64,000 bases of DNA from Psychrobacter sp. WY6 (GCF_018448495.1 NZ_CP049902.1:1612001-1676000), one strand, 5' to 3'. Shown: positions 47,591 through 56,350, numbered from the stretch's first letter. Notes: generated by a model not told the origin, from the letters alone. Numbers and translations are program-made.

Positions 47591-48661
47591 ATGCTCTCGA
47601 CCAATCAAACTTTTCAAGGAACCCTTGCTTCGATATCATCGAGCTTTTTATTTTCGATGATGTTCGTGTTTGGGCTATTTATGCTGCCTTTGACAGGTAC
47701 GCAGGTAGCCTCATGGCGCGTGCTCATGATGCTGCTAAGTTTGCTATTGTTGGTCAGTTTTACCAAGCAATGGCAACATGTTTTTGATTATTTGAAAACC
47801 TTAGAAACTCCGAAAGAGTGGCTGATATTTATTTTGCCCACACCGATTTTGGGTGGTCAAATTTGGCTATTTATGTGGGCACCAGTCAATGGCTTTGGTC
47901 TGGATGTCACCTTGGGCTATTTTTTGTTACCGCTGGTGATGATAGTGTTGGGTCGTTTCTTTTATCACGAGCATATGAGTGCGTTGCAGTGGGTGGCCGC
48001 GCTATGTGCAGCCTTAGGTATTGGCTATGATATCTTTCAATATGGCTCAGTATCTTGGGTAACGTTGTTTGTGTGCTTGGGCTATCCACCCTATTATCTG
48101 CTGCGTCGTAAACTGGCTGTGCCGCCTATTACAGGGCTGTTGTCTGATTTGGCTCTGTTAACGCCAGTAGTGCTCATTATGTTGTATTTTAGCGGCGGCT
48201 TTAGTACGGCAGCACAGGACATCAAGTTCTGGTATTTATTACCACTGCTAGGAGCTTTTAGTGCGCTGGCGATGTCCTTAACCATGATTGCCAGTAGCAA
48301 ATTACCCGTGTCATTATTTGGGGCGCTAAGCTATGTCGAACCTATGCTGCTGTTTGTTTTATCCATCACTGTTCTAAGTCAAAGCCTCGATGAGGGCGGC
48401 TCTTTGTTCATGTATGGTATGGTAAGTTTGGCGTTACTGGTGATGATTGCTGATAGTATAAAAGGTTATCTTAAGCGCCGCCGTGACAATCATTTGCATG
48501 GCTATCGAGAGCCACAAGTGGGCGGGTTTCCGCCGCGTCGTCGTTTCATAGATCAGCGTATTGATGGGGTTTTAACCGCGCATCGTTTTCGCAAGATTCG
48601 GCGCTATCAAAAAAAGATGGATAGAATACAGCAAAAAATCGAGCAGTTGAGTGCAAAGTAA
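47591..48661 (+). CDS. RarD/EamA-type (DMT) transporter, tandem copy 1
   Basis: An inner-membrane transporter of about 10 helices (356 residues), with the drug/metabolite fold and RarD-like features (MLPLTGTQVASWRVLMMLLS, GYPPYYLLRRKLAVPP, SYVEPMLLFVLSI). The C-terminus is a basic cytosolic tail of about 70 residues (PQVGGFPPRRRFIDQR, HRFRKIRRYQKKMDRIQQKI) with a short coiled coil, which ordinary RarD proteins lack in my memory. Substrate unknown. The start is the ATG at 47591 with AAGGC upstream. Copy 2 follows directly and is very similar throughout. Confidence 0.85.
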   Translation: MLSTNQTFQGTLASISSSFLFSMMFVFGLFMLPLTGTQVASWRVLMMLLSLLLLVSFTKQWQHVFDYLKTLETPKEWLIFILPTPILGGQIWLFMWAPVNGFGLDVTLGYFLLPLVMIVLGRFFYHEHMSALQWVAALCAALGIGYDIFQYGSVSWVTLFVCLGYPPYYLLRRKLAVPPITGLLSDLALLTPVVLIMLYFSGGFSTAAQDIKFWYLLPLLGAFSALAMSLTMIASSKLPVSLFGALSYVEPMLLFVLSITVLSQSLDEGGSLFMYGMVSLALLVMIADSIKGYLKRRRDNHLHGYREPQVGGFPPRRRFIDQRIDGVLTAHRFRKIRRYQKKMDRIQQKIEQLSAK

Positions 48662-48817
48662 GATACTGAATGAATAGGCGCACGCTTTAGTGAAGCAGGT
48701 GTATTGCTTATCTATTCTGACTTTGACATAATACTGACCATAAGATAAACACGATATATTCCAAGTATTTATCTCAATCTTATATGATAATGTTGTAGAT
48801 AACAGAGTTTATAGATC

Positions 48818-48860
48818 AAAAAGCCTTCGACGTCCGCGTCGGAGGCTTTTGTTTTTTTTC
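48818..48860. terminator. Terminator between the transporter copies
   Basis: Stem AAAAAGCC..TCGACG / CGTCGGAGGCTTTT followed by a long T run, similar in sequence to the gyrA terminator at 47453. Together with a shared CTTATATGAT upstream it shows that the duplicated unit included the terminator and spacer. Confidence 0.88.
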
Positions 48861-48903
48861 TAAAATTGCCAAGGACGTGCGCTCATTTTTCAAGGTTGTC
48901 GTT

Positions 48904-49974
48904 ATGCTCACCACGAATCAAACGTCGCAGGGTACCATCGCTGCAGTGGCAGCAAATTTTTTATATTCATTGCTATTCTTATTTGGTCTATTGATGCAGC
49001 CGTTGTCAGGCACGCAAGTCGCTTCTTGGCGCGTATTGATGATGCTATTGAGTCTGGTGCTGCTGATTAGTGTGCTGAAGCAGTGGCAGCATATTTTTGA
49101 TTATTTAAAAACCCTAAAGACGCCAAAAGAATGGTTTTTATTTATCATACCCACACCAATATTGGGCGCGCAAATCTGGATATTTATGTGGGCACCTGTC
49201 AATGATTTAGGGCTTGAGGTGACATTGGGTTACTTTTTATATCCAATGATTATGATTATGGTTGGTCGGTTTTTTTATAACGAAGACATGAGCTTGTTAC
49301 AATGGATTGCCACCATTTGCGCAGGCGCAGGTATTGCCTATGATGTCTTTCAGTACGGCAGTATTTCTTGGGCGACTTTATTTGTTTGCTTGGGTTATCC
49401 GCCTTATTATCTACTGCGTCGTAAATTGGCAGTGCCGCCGATCACAGGGCTTATCTCTGACCTTGTTTTATTGACGCCGGTGGTGTTGATTGCTTTATAT
49501 CTCAATGGCGGGTTTGCGCTGGCGATATCTACCGATAAGTTTTGGTATCTGTTGCCACTATTAGGCATTATCAGTACGGCTGCGATGTCGTTGACCATGG
49601 TTGCCAGTCAAAAGCTGCCCGTCTCATTATTTGGCACCTTATGCTACCTTGAGCCGATATTTTTATTTATATTTTCCATCACGATTTTGCATCAAAGTAT
49701 CGATGAGGGCGGCTCTTTATTTATGTACGGCATGATTTTTGTCGCGCTGTTGATGATGATTGTGGATAGTGCGCTTGGTTACTTGGCGCGTAAGCGTGAT
49801 GACCGTTTGCATGGTTATAATGAGCCACAAGTGGGTAGCTTCCCGCCACGTCGCCGTCTGAAAAACCGCCGTATTAAAGGTGTATTAACCGCGCATCGTT
49901 TCCGCAAAATTAGAAAGTATCAGCAAAAAATACATAAGATGACACGCAAAATTGAAGAGCTGCATTCAAAGTAG
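48904..49974 (+). CDS. RarD/EamA-type (DMT) transporter, tandem copy 2
   Basis: Same length (356 residues) and topology as copy 1, aligning without gaps over long stretches (TGTQVASWRVLMMLLS, APVN...LGYFL, LFVCLGYPPYYLLRRKLAVP, the basic tail with KGVLTAHRFRKIRKYQ). Differences fall mostly in helices, so substrates may have diverged. ATG 48904 has AAGG at the same spacing as in copy 1; nine earlier in-frame codons lack a counterpart there, so I leave them out. Confidence 0.85.
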   Translation: MLTTNQTSQGTIAAVAANFLYSLLFLFGLLMQPLSGTQVASWRVLMMLLSLVLLISVLKQWQHIFDYLKTLKTPKEWFLFIIPTPILGAQIWIFMWAPVNDLGLEVTLGYFLYPMIMIMVGRFFYNEDMSLLQWIATICAGAGIAYDVFQYGSISWATLFVCLGYPPYYLLRRKLAVPPITGLISDLVLLTPVVLIALYLNGGFALAISTDKFWYLLPLLGIISTAAMSLTMVASQKLPVSLFGTLCYLEPIFLFIFSITILHQSIDEGGSLFMYGMIFVALLMMIVDSALGYLARKRDDRLHGYNEPQVGSFPPRRRLKNRRIKGVLTAHRFRKIRKYQQKIHKMTRKIEELHSK

Positions 49975-50189
49975 CGCCTGCCAGCAAGTCGATCTAGACT
50001 TGACTTAGCGGGCAGTATTTTTCGTCATTACTCTACACAGTTTCTGTGTTAAAGAGGCATTAATTACGCTATTATCGATAGCATTGCTGCCACGCTTAAC
50101 AACGTTTATTAATGGAATGCGTGGCACCAACTATACATATTACGACTTATTCATACGATAACTTATTCACATTATAACTAGGATGGTTT

Positions 50190-50858
50190 ATGTTACACCT
50201 TCATCATTTAGCAAATTCGCGCTCATTTCGTATTATTTGGCTGTTAGAAGAGCTTGGCGTCGATTATCAATTGACTTGCTATGAGCGCAATAAAGCATAC
50301 CGTGCGCCTGACAGTTTAAAAAAAATACATCCGCTCGGTCATGCACCCATGTTAGAAGTAAATGACCGTGTGCTCATCGAATCAGGTTTTATTATCGAAT
50401 ACTTGTTGAAGCATTATGATAGAGAGAAACAGTTCAAGCCTGCGGATGATAATGAAGCGGCGTGGGAGGCTTACACGTTTTGGTTACATTTCGCTGAAGC
50501 ATCAGTGATGCCGCCATTGGTCATGCGTTTGGTATTTAACAAAGTGGTTGGGCAGTCGCCCATGCTGATCAAGCCTGTGAGCAAAAGCATTCGCAATCAA
50601 GTCGAAAAAAATATGATAAGCAAAAGTCTAGATGCTATATTGGCGATGATAGAGCAGCATTTGCAAGACAATCATTGGTTTGCTGGGGCTGAATTTAGTG
50701 CCGCTGATATCCAAATGCATCTTGCGGTTGTAGGTGCTAATGCTGGTACAGGATTAGATAGCAGTAAATATGCCAATATCTTAATTTGGCTAAAACGCTG
50801 TGAAGAGCGTGATGCCTTTAAGCGTGCAGAAGAAAAGGGTGGTCGTTTGCAGTTCTAA
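50190..50858 (+). CDS. Glutathione S-transferase family protein
   Basis: The 222 residues show an N-terminal thioredoxin-like domain (MLHLHHLANSRSFRIIWLLE, HPLGHAPMLE with the cis-Pro, RVLIESGFIIEYLL for gamma-glutamyl binding) and an all-helical C-terminal domain (WFAGAEFSAADIQMHLAV with the N-capping motif). It matches the beta/theta-like bacterial GSTs that detoxify electrophiles or act as peroxidases. The catalytic residue is likely Ser10 near SRSFR. AGGATGG lies before the ATG. Confidence 0.88.
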   Translation: MLHLHHLANSRSFRIIWLLEELGVDYQLTCYERNKAYRAPDSLKKIHPLGHAPMLEVNDRVLIESGFIIEYLLKHYDREKQFKPADDNEAAWEAYTFWLHFAEASVMPPLVMRLVFNKVVGQSPMLIKPVSKSIRNQVEKNMISKSLDAILAMIEQHLQDNHWFAGAEFSAADIQMHLAVVGANAGTGLDSSKYANILIWLKRCEERDAFKRAEEKGGRLQF

Positions 50859-50906
50859 AAGCGTCGCATTTAATCGTTAATAAATGACTGATTTAATATT
50901 AAAATG

Positions 50907-50941
50907 AAGGGTTTTGTTTATTCATAAACAAAACCTTTTTT
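50907..50941 (+). terminator. Terminator after the GST gene
   Basis: Stem AAGGGTTTTGTTTA / TAAACAAAACCTTTT with a 3-base loop and T run, 49 bases after the stop. Confidence 0.82.
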
Positions 50942-50951
50942 AGGATAAGAA

Positions 50952-51221
50952 ATGACAGACTTAAATAAATTGAATAACAAGCATACTGATGTCGATACTG
51001 GCATTGCTGCTAAGCCTGCGCTTGATACGACTGCTGACAATGTGAACCATCAGCAGGTCTCCATTAAAGCATGGTCACAAAAATTGCTCGTGGTTATATT
51101 GTGTATTGCCAGCTTTTATGGCGGCTGGAAATCTTATGAGTCAAATATGGTCAGTGAATGTACGGCCAATGGTGGGCAGATGGTTGCAGCGCAAAAAACC
51201 ATGATGTGCCAATTGTCATAG
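50952..51221 (+). CDS. Small single-pass membrane protein of unknown function
   Basis: 89 residues: a polar Asp/Asn/Thr-rich N-terminal half, one membrane helix (KLLVVILCIASFYGGWKSY, about residues 47-65) and a short periplasmic tail with two Cys (SECTANGGQMVAAQKTMMCQ) that could form a disulfide. AGGATAAGAA precedes the ATG, partly overlapping the T run of the GST terminator. RNase Z follows 32 bases later, so the two are probably cotranscribed. No family recognised. Confidence 0.6.
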   Translation: MTDLNKLNNKHTDVDTGIAAKPALDTTADNVNHQQVSIKAWSQKLLVVILCIASFYGGWKSYESNMVSECTANGGQMVAAQKTMMCQLS

Positions 51222-51253
51222 CAGATAAGTATCATGTGTAAGAGAGGTAATCT

Positions 51254-52381
51254 ATGTTGAAGCTGACTTTTTTGGGTACCTCTGCCGGTGTGCCAACCAA
51301 ACAGCGCAATGTGACCGCACTGGCGATTGAATGTCTGAATCCTTATTTATCTGGGTTACAGCAAGGCATTCGTCAACAGAATGCCAATCAAAATAAAAAA
51401 TCGCGTCCATGGCTACTGATAGATTGCGGTGAAGGCACACAGCAGCAGCTATTGCATACCAAGCTCTCTTTGCATCAACTAGCCGCTATCTGTATCACCC
51501 ATGTGCATGGCGATCATTGCTACGGGTTACCAGGGTTATTGGCGAGTGCCGCCATGTCAGAACGCCGTGATCCGCTGACCCTCATTGCCCCAAAAGCAAT
51601 CGCGACATTGCTCGAAGCCATTACCTTAACCACGGAATTGTATTTACCCTTTACTCTTAATTTTATAGCGATTGAAGAGGTGCTATCTGAGCAACGTGAT
51701 ACAAGCAAGGTGAATATCCGATTAAGCGACCAGCATCAGCTTGATATTGATATCACGTTGCTAGCACATCGGGTTGCTTCTCATGCATTTGGTATCACGC
51801 AGACTATCCATCATCGCACGCTTGATACGGACAAACTGCTGGCGCAAGGTATTCCTGCAAGCGCACTATGGGGTAAATTGCAGCAAGGTCACGATGTCAT
51901 CACTGAAGAGGGTCAGCAATTATGTGCAGGTGATTATGTCAATGATGAACTATCACGAACGCGAGTAGTGGTGGCTGGTGATAACGATACGCCAGCGTGT
52001 CTCACTGCGGCGTTGGTTGATACGGATTTATTGGTGCATGAAGCGACATATACGCATGAGGTATTGACTAAGATTCAAGCCAAAAATCCAGAGTTTGATC
52101 CAATGCATAGTAGTGCGCAATTGGTGGCGGATTTTGTAGAAAACAGTGGTGTAAACAATCTAATATTGACCCATTTTAGCGCGCGTTATCAGGGTTTTGA
52201 GAATCCTAATAGCAAAACGCCAAATATGGCATACATTCGTCTAGATGCTGAGAGCGTTTACAAAGGTAATCTATGGCTAGCCGCAGATTTTGACCAATAC
52301 ATGGTCGATGGTGCGGTTGATGTGGCAGGTATTAAAGAAAATAACCGCGTACAATATTTGGGTTCTGCACGCGGTCGTTAA
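51254..52381 (+). CDS. rnz: Ribonuclease Z
   Basis: RNase Z is a metallo-beta-lactamase-fold endonuclease that trims tRNA 3' ends, mainly of tRNAs lacking an encoded CCA. Seen: LTFLGTSAGVPTKQRNVTAL, LLIDCGEGTQQQL, the zinc motif ITHVHGDHCYGLPGLL (His83, His85, Asp87, His88), VVVAGDNDTP, LVHEATYTHE and LILTHFSARYQ. At 375 residues it is longer than E. coli RNase BN (about 305), with inserted stretches near residues 35-50 and 190-230. The tRNAs here all encode CCA, as in E. coli, so processing roles may overlap with exonucleases. Confidence 0.92.
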   Translation: MLKLTFLGTSAGVPTKQRNVTALAIECLNPYLSGLQQGIRQQNANQNKKSRPWLLIDCGEGTQQQLLHTKLSLHQLAAICITHVHGDHCYGLPGLLASAAMSERRDPLTLIAPKAIATLLEAITLTTELYLPFTLNFIAIEEVLSEQRDTSKVNIRLSDQHQLDIDITLLAHRVASHAFGITQTIHHRTLDTDKLLAQGIPASALWGKLQQGHDVITEEGQQLCAGDYVNDELSRTRVVVAGDNDTPACLTAALVDTDLLVHEATYTHEVLTKIQAKNPEFDPMHSSAQLVADFVENSGVNNLILTHFSARYQGFENPNSKTPNMAYIRLDAESVYKGNLWLAADFDQYMVDGAVDVAGIKENNRVQYLGSARGR

Positions 52382-52420
52382 GTACTGAGCGTCATCATAA
52401 AAATAACTTTTAATGAAGCT

Positions 52421-53383
52421 TTACGATGGACTGTCTTCAGCTGTTAATCGTGTCTGTCCTATCCAGTGGCGGCTAAACTGATACGCCACTCGTCCTGAAC
52501 GTCCACCGCGCTCTGATGCCCAACGTAGCGCTGCTGCTCTGATGTTATCAGGTAACGTCTTATTTTTTTCTTCATTATTACTTTCTTTAACGTCATTCGC
52601 ATTATCTAGATGGCGGTTTGGCGAAAGTGATAAATAATGGCGCACGATGTGTAAATAGGTATTTTGATCCATTGGATGAAAGGACAACCAAAGCCCAAAG
52701 CGATCAGACAGCGATACCGTCTCATCAATGGCTTCATAAGGATTGACCTCATCGGTTTGACCATTATAAATATTGACATTGTCTTTCATTAGCTGAGGCA
52801 ATAGATGACGGCGATTACTGGTCGCATAGACCAGTAGCTTGTCTTGCTCTGAGTCTAGCGAGCCGTCCAATACGCTTTTTAATGTCCGATAACTTTCATC
52901 TTGACCGTTAAACGCTAAGTCATCACAGTACACCACATAATGACAGCCACAATCCGCTGGCAACGCATTAATGGCGGCACGTATCTTATCAAGCACTCGC
53001 AAGTCATCACGGGCAATTTCAATAATGCGTAATCCTTCACTATGATAGGCTTGTAGCAATGCCCTAATCAGTGATGATTTACCAGCACCACGTGTCCCTG
53101 TCATTAAGACATGATTGGCAGGATGGCCCTTTAGAAATTGCCGTGTGTTTTGTACCAGTTTTGCCTTTTGCGTATCGATACCATGCAAATCATCTAAACT
53201 TAAAAATAAGTTAACTGCCAATGGCTCTAAATGTCCATTATGACCACCGACCCAGCGATAGGCCAGCTGTGCAGGATCAATTTCGATAGTGGGCGTGACC
53301 TGCTCTTGTAGATACTGTCCGAGTAAATCCAATAAATGGTCGGGTAGGGCGTAATTCGTAACAGGCTTAGTGGATTGGGGCAT
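52421..53383 (-). CDS. DUF815 family AAA+ ATPase
   Basis: This family of P-loop ATPases is widespread and poorly characterised. The 320 residues show Walker A MTGTRGAGKSSLIRALLQAY, a Walker B-like VVYCDDLAFNGQDESYRTLK, sensor 1 LLVYATSNRRHLLP and the family signature SLSDRFGLWLSFHPMDQNTY, ending with an arginine-rich lid (RSGRVAYQFSRHWIGQ). The protein is cytosolic. It is divergent from the Ser/Thr kinase gene with only 69 bases between starts, so they may share a control region. Confidence 0.88.
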   Translation of the reverse strand: MPQSTKPVTNYALPDHLLDLLGQYLQEQVTPTIEIDPAQLAYRWVGGHNGHLEPLAVNLFLSLDDLHGIDTQKAKLVQNTRQFLKGHPANHVLMTGTRGAGKSSLIRALLQAYHSEGLRIIEIARDDLRVLDKIRAAINALPADCGCHYVVYCDDLAFNGQDESYRTLKSVLDGSLDSEQDKLLVYATSNRRHLLPQLMKDNVNIYNGQTDEVNPYEAIDETVSLSDRFGLWLSFHPMDQNTYLHIVRHYLSLSPNRHLDNANDVKESNNEEKNKTLPDNIRAAALRWASERGGRSGRVAYQFSRHWIGQTRLTAEDSPS

Positions 53384-53452
53384 AATACTCAGTCGCTCAT
53401 AAAAATTAAAATGACGTTCGGCATACTAGCTATATAGAGGTATCACTTTACC

Positions 53453-54478
53453 ATGAAAAATAGTGCCAGTAATTCCTCTAATGCAAAAGCGTGTGCAAAA
53501 CAAGCATTACAAATGCAAGCGCAGCAAATGTTGCCAACATTGACTGCGTTATTCTCAAGCCTGAATTATAACGATATTTCGCATCAACGACTCAGCCAGC
53601 AAAGTAACAATAATAACGAGAATGACTACCAAGGCTTGACGCGTGCCCAGCATCTACAGTTTGGTCGAGTGATGATTAAATGGCAGTTAACGGCTGCTAG
53701 CAATCAAAATTTGGCGGGCTTAACCCATGAAATCGGTATTCTAAAATCTATCAATAATTTATCAGCCAATCAAAAGAGATTTCAAGACAGTCTTTTTGCT
53801 ATTGCTCCGCCAATGCTCGCTTATGAAACTTTAAGGGTACAGGTATTAGATCCGTTTTCGCAGCTGACGATACTTACCATGCCATATTATCTCAGTGGTA
53901 GCTTAGCAACTCAGCTTAATATTCGAAATCATTCGTTATTAAATTCTCAACGAAAGCATCATTTTATGGTGCAATCTGCGCACCTTATCGCTACTCTACA
54001 TAGCGCTGGTTGGCTACATAATGATATTAAGCCCAGTAATATTTTGCTAGATGATTTTTTGCCAAATCATGCGGATGATAGCTGTATCAAGGCTGATTTA
54101 TTGTTAAACGATTTTGCCTTAGCTAAGCCAATTAGTAAATCAATAGAGACTAGTCTTGCTGGTACACCAGCGTATCTTGCCCCTGAACGCTGGCAAAGTA
54201 AGAGTCAGAGTGCGACAGTGCAAAGTGATATCTATGCGTTTGGTATTATGATGGTTGAAATACTAACAGGCAAGCGACCGTTTCAGATATGTGCTAACAG
54301 TAATGACAAATTAAAAGCATGGGCGATTCAGCATTGCCAACAGCCTATTCCAACCTTACCGTTAGAATATAGTCACTATCAAGGTATCATTAATAAAGCA
54401 TTGGCAAAGCGGGTGGAGAGAAGGTATCAGAGTATGGAAGAGGTGTTGAAGAGTTTAGAGCAATTACGAATTTACTAA
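53453..54478 (+). CDS. Hanks-type Ser/Thr protein kinase, soluble, with variant motifs
   Basis: 341 residues with no membrane helix. After 60 polar residues, VMIKWQLTAA holds the likely ATP-binding Lys and LTHEIGILKSIN the helix-C Glu. The catalytic loop is LHNDIKPSNILL (HND instead of HRD), the metal motif is LNDFALAKPI (DFA instead of DFG), and the activation segment ends with GTPAYLAPERW. The C-lobe has SDIYAFGIMMVEILTGKRPF. Asp, Lys and Asn of the catalytic loop are kept, so it should be active. A canonical Gly-rich loop is not obvious. No partner phosphatase or FHA gene is nearby. Confidence 0.85.
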   Translation: MKNSASNSSNAKACAKQALQMQAQQMLPTLTALFSSLNYNDISHQRLSQQSNNNNENDYQGLTRAQHLQFGRVMIKWQLTAASNQNLAGLTHEIGILKSINNLSANQKRFQDSLFAIAPPMLAYETLRVQVLDPFSQLTILTMPYYLSGSLATQLNIRNHSLLNSQRKHHFMVQSAHLIATLHSAGWLHNDIKPSNILLDDFLPNHADDSCIKADLLLNDFALAKPISKSIETSLAGTPAYLAPERWQSKSQSATVQSDIYAFGIMMVEILTGKRPFQICANSNDKLKAWAIQHCQQPIPTLPLEYSHYQGIINKALAKRVERRYQSMEEVLKSLEQLRIY

Positions 54479-54508
54479 GAGTACAGTTTTATGTGGAAGG
54501 AGTTAAAT

Positions 54509-54540
54509 AAAAAACCCACTATTTAGTGAGTTTTTTTTAT
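54509..54540. terminator. Bidirectional terminator
   Basis: Stem AAAAAACCCACTA / TAGTGAGTTTTTT with a short loop and T runs on both strands, between the convergent kinase and lipoprotein operon. Confidence 0.87.
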
Positions 54541-54564
54541 TTTTAATGGTTAGGATATTATGTT

Positions 54565-54990
54565 TTACTCTACAGCATTATCTGATAAGAAAAGCGACTT
54601 CGATAAAGATGAGAAGAAATCTTGATATATTTTAGGATTCTCAATTGGCTTTAGGTTGTACTGAGCGTTAGCTCTAACGATTACAGACTTGCTAGAAGAA
54701 GACGGTCTCGCGGTTACAGTCATTCTAACCTTGTTGCCATTATACAATCTCGTCGCTGAAACAGTACCAAGGTCGGTATCAGCCTTATCAATTACAAAGC
54801 TCAAATCCTGTAACGTTGATATGACATTTCTAACAACTACAGTTTTATCACTAGTATCAAAAGATCTAGTTTGCATACTACGTAATTCTACTTGATTGTC
54901 AGCGCCTAAAATTCTGGCATCATGAGTTGTAGCGCAACCAGTAATCAAAGTTAGACAAGCTGCGAATAAAGCTATTTTTAATGTATTCAT
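54565..54990 (-). CDS. Small lipoprotein C of a three-lipoprotein operon
   Basis: 141 residues with signal peptide ACLTLITGC (Cys19). The mature part is homologous to the product of the gene upstream: both share a pattern R-MQ-(T/S)-R-F-(D/E)-TS, then V..(V/I)..LQD(L/M), a hydrophobic ID and a G-(T/V)-V-(S/T)-A segment, and end with FF..LSKS(L/V)FL. It is shorter, lacking the middle hydrophobic loop. Its start overlaps the upstream stop (ATGA), so translation is coupled. I know similar pairs from other proteobacteria but no function. Third gene of the operon. Confidence 0.75.
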   Translation of the reverse strand: MNTLKIALFAACLTLITGCATTHDARILGADNQVELRSMQTRSFDTSDKTVVVRNVISTLQDLSFVIDKADTDLGTVSATRLYNGNKVRMTVTARPSSSSKSVIVRANAQYNLKPIENPKIYQDFFSSLSKSLFLSDNAVE

Positions 54991-55517
54991 ATTTTTTGAG
55001 CCTCTAAGAATACTGATTTAGATAGTTTGTTAAAGAATTCAGCATATAGCTCTTCTGTTTTCATTGTTTCGGCTTTGGTTACCTGTCCTTGTGTATTCGT
55101 CACAATGCGTTGAAAAGTAGCTCTAGCTAAATAACCATTTTTATTGTTTTTAGACGGTAATGTTACGAAACTAACTTTTATCTGTTGCTGGCTATCAATC
55201 GACATGTTTCCGCCACCAAGTACCGCTAGTAATACAGCACCCGCTATCTGCGCATTGTTAGTAGCATCTACAGTTTTAGATGCGGTCACAACACCTGATT
55301 TTGTCTCTGTTTCATCTATTGAATATCCCATGTCTTGTAACACAGCTACCCCAGCCGAAAGAAGCTCTACCTCGTTGCTTGTTTCAAAAAATCTCGATTG
55401 CATTTGTCGATCTTGTAATGAGGTCTCTGCTACTTGAAATAAGTTTTCTGGTGGAGTGGTTGCACAGCCTGTTATTCCTAAGGCACAAGCAACAAATATA
55501 TATTTCAGTTTTTTCAT
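54987..55517 (-). CDS. Small lipoprotein B of a three-lipoprotein operon
   Basis: 176 residues with lipobox ALGITGC (Cys18). Compared with its downstream paralogue it has an extra hydrophobic Gly-rich hairpin (NAQIAGAVLLAVLGGGNMS) in the middle that could dip into or cross a membrane. Strand-rich segments around it (IKVSFVTLPSKNNKNGYLAR, ATFQRIVTNTQG) suggest a small alpha/beta domain. Eleven bases separate it from the first gene. Function unknown. Confidence 0.75.
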   Translation of the reverse strand: MKKLKYIFVACALGITGCATTPPENLFQVAETSLQDRQMQSRFFETSNEVELLSAGVAVLQDMGYSIDETETKSGVVTASKTVDATNNAQIAGAVLLAVLGGGNMSIDSQQQIKVSFVTLPSKNNKNGYLARATFQRIVTNTQGQVTKAETMKTEELYAEFFNKLSKSVFLEAQKI

Positions 55518-55528
55518 TTAGCTGGCCT

Positions 55529-55924
55529 TTAGAATTTTGAGGAATGGTATGCAAAGTCTCTTACCAAGTTTTGCTCATCAAATTTTATTATGATAGTCAG
55601 CGTTCTTTGTGATCTAGACGATGCTCCTGAGCTAGTCTGGCCACCAGCTAAAACAGCAAATACCCAGCCTGTACTTGATGACTGCACGGTATCTGTTGCT
55701 ACCTTATCGTAAACCCAAACTTCTCTTCTTTTGTCGTCAGTAGAAACCATATTTGGTGAGCCAAGCGCCTGCAACACATCTGCGCCACTCATTCCAACTT
55801 TAATCTGTTTTTGAACAACCCCTACAGAGATGTTTCCATTGTTTTGGACTTGGGCAGCATGCTCAGATGCTGAAACACAACCAACCAATGATAGGGCAGC
55901 CAACAAGGCAACTATAGTTTTCAT
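55529..55924 (-). CDS. BamE/OmlA-like lipoprotein A, first gene of the operon
   Basis: 131 residues: signal peptide with lipobox ALSLVGC (Cys16), a Gln/Asn linker, then the SmpA/OmlA-type pattern IKVGMSGADVLQALGSPNMV, REVWVYDKVATDT and a closing strand pair around TLTIIIKFDEQNLVRDFAYH. The fold is that of BamE and related small lipoproteins. A Ser/Thr/Gly-rich loop replaces the middle of the domain. It is unlikely to be BamE itself, which is normally a lone gene next to fur. AAGGAAAG precedes the ATG. A TTGACA promoter lies upstream. Confidence 0.75.
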   Translation of the reverse strand: MKTIVALLAALSLVGCVSASEHAAQVQNNGNISVGVVQKQIKVGMSGADVLQALGSPNMVSTDDKRREVWVYDKVATDTVQSSSTGWVFAVLAGGQTSSGASSRSQRTLTIIIKFDEQNLVRDFAYHSSKF

Positions 55925-55980
55925 TATCTTTCCTTTTGGACTATCAATAAACTTAACTCTTTTATTTAAGTATGATGTTT

Positions 55981-56009
55981 ATAGAATATCTCATACCTAA
56001 GCCTGTCAA
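55981..56009 (-). promoter_or_regulatory. Probable promoter of the three-lipoprotein operon
   Basis: Reading leftwards, TTGACA (56009-56004) is followed after 15 bases by TATTCT or after 17 by TTCTAT. The perfect -35 box and position 60-80 bases before the first start make this credible. The rest of the 55925-56207 stretch is AT-rich (repeated GTAAACAA-like words) without a gene. Confidence 0.5.
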
Positions 56010-56207
56010 GGGTAATGTAAACAAAAAGTTAACTAATGTAAACAATTAGTCGTTAGTATTACTAATTAATTATAAATATTGTTTTATTGTAATTATTAGA
56101 TGGGTGTGGGTTTTTATTCCAAAATACTAATCTGGTATTAAAGAAAAGCGAAGGAGATCTGAATTAGTTTTGAAGTGAGTGTTTGTTTTCCGACAAAATA
56201 CAGACAC

Positions 56208-56234
56208 AAAAAAACCTGCTAAAAAGCAGGCTTT
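56208..56234 (-). terminator. Terminator of tRNA-Leu
   Basis: On the minus strand the stem AGCCTGC / GCAGGTT is followed by seven T, about 32 bases after the tRNA 3' end. It resembles the terminator of the tRNA-Asp transcript at 29898. Confidence 0.8.
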
Positions 56235-56265
56235 GATATTTGGTCTAAGATGTACTATCCGAAAA

Positions 56266-56350
56266 TGGTGGGGCTGGAGAGACTCGAACTCTCACACCTT
56301 GCGGCGCCAGAACCTAAATCTGGTGCGTCTACCAATTCCGCCACAGCCCC
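56266..56350 (-). tRNA. tRNA-Leu (TAG), CCA encoded
   Basis: Acceptor GGGGCTG / CAGCCCC, discriminator A, a type II (long) variable arm GGCGCCGCAAGGTGT, and anticodon stem-loop CAGATTTAGGTTCTG with anticodon TAG. The T arm is GAGTTCGAGTCTC. CCA is encoded. No protein gene accompanies it. Confidence 0.96.
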
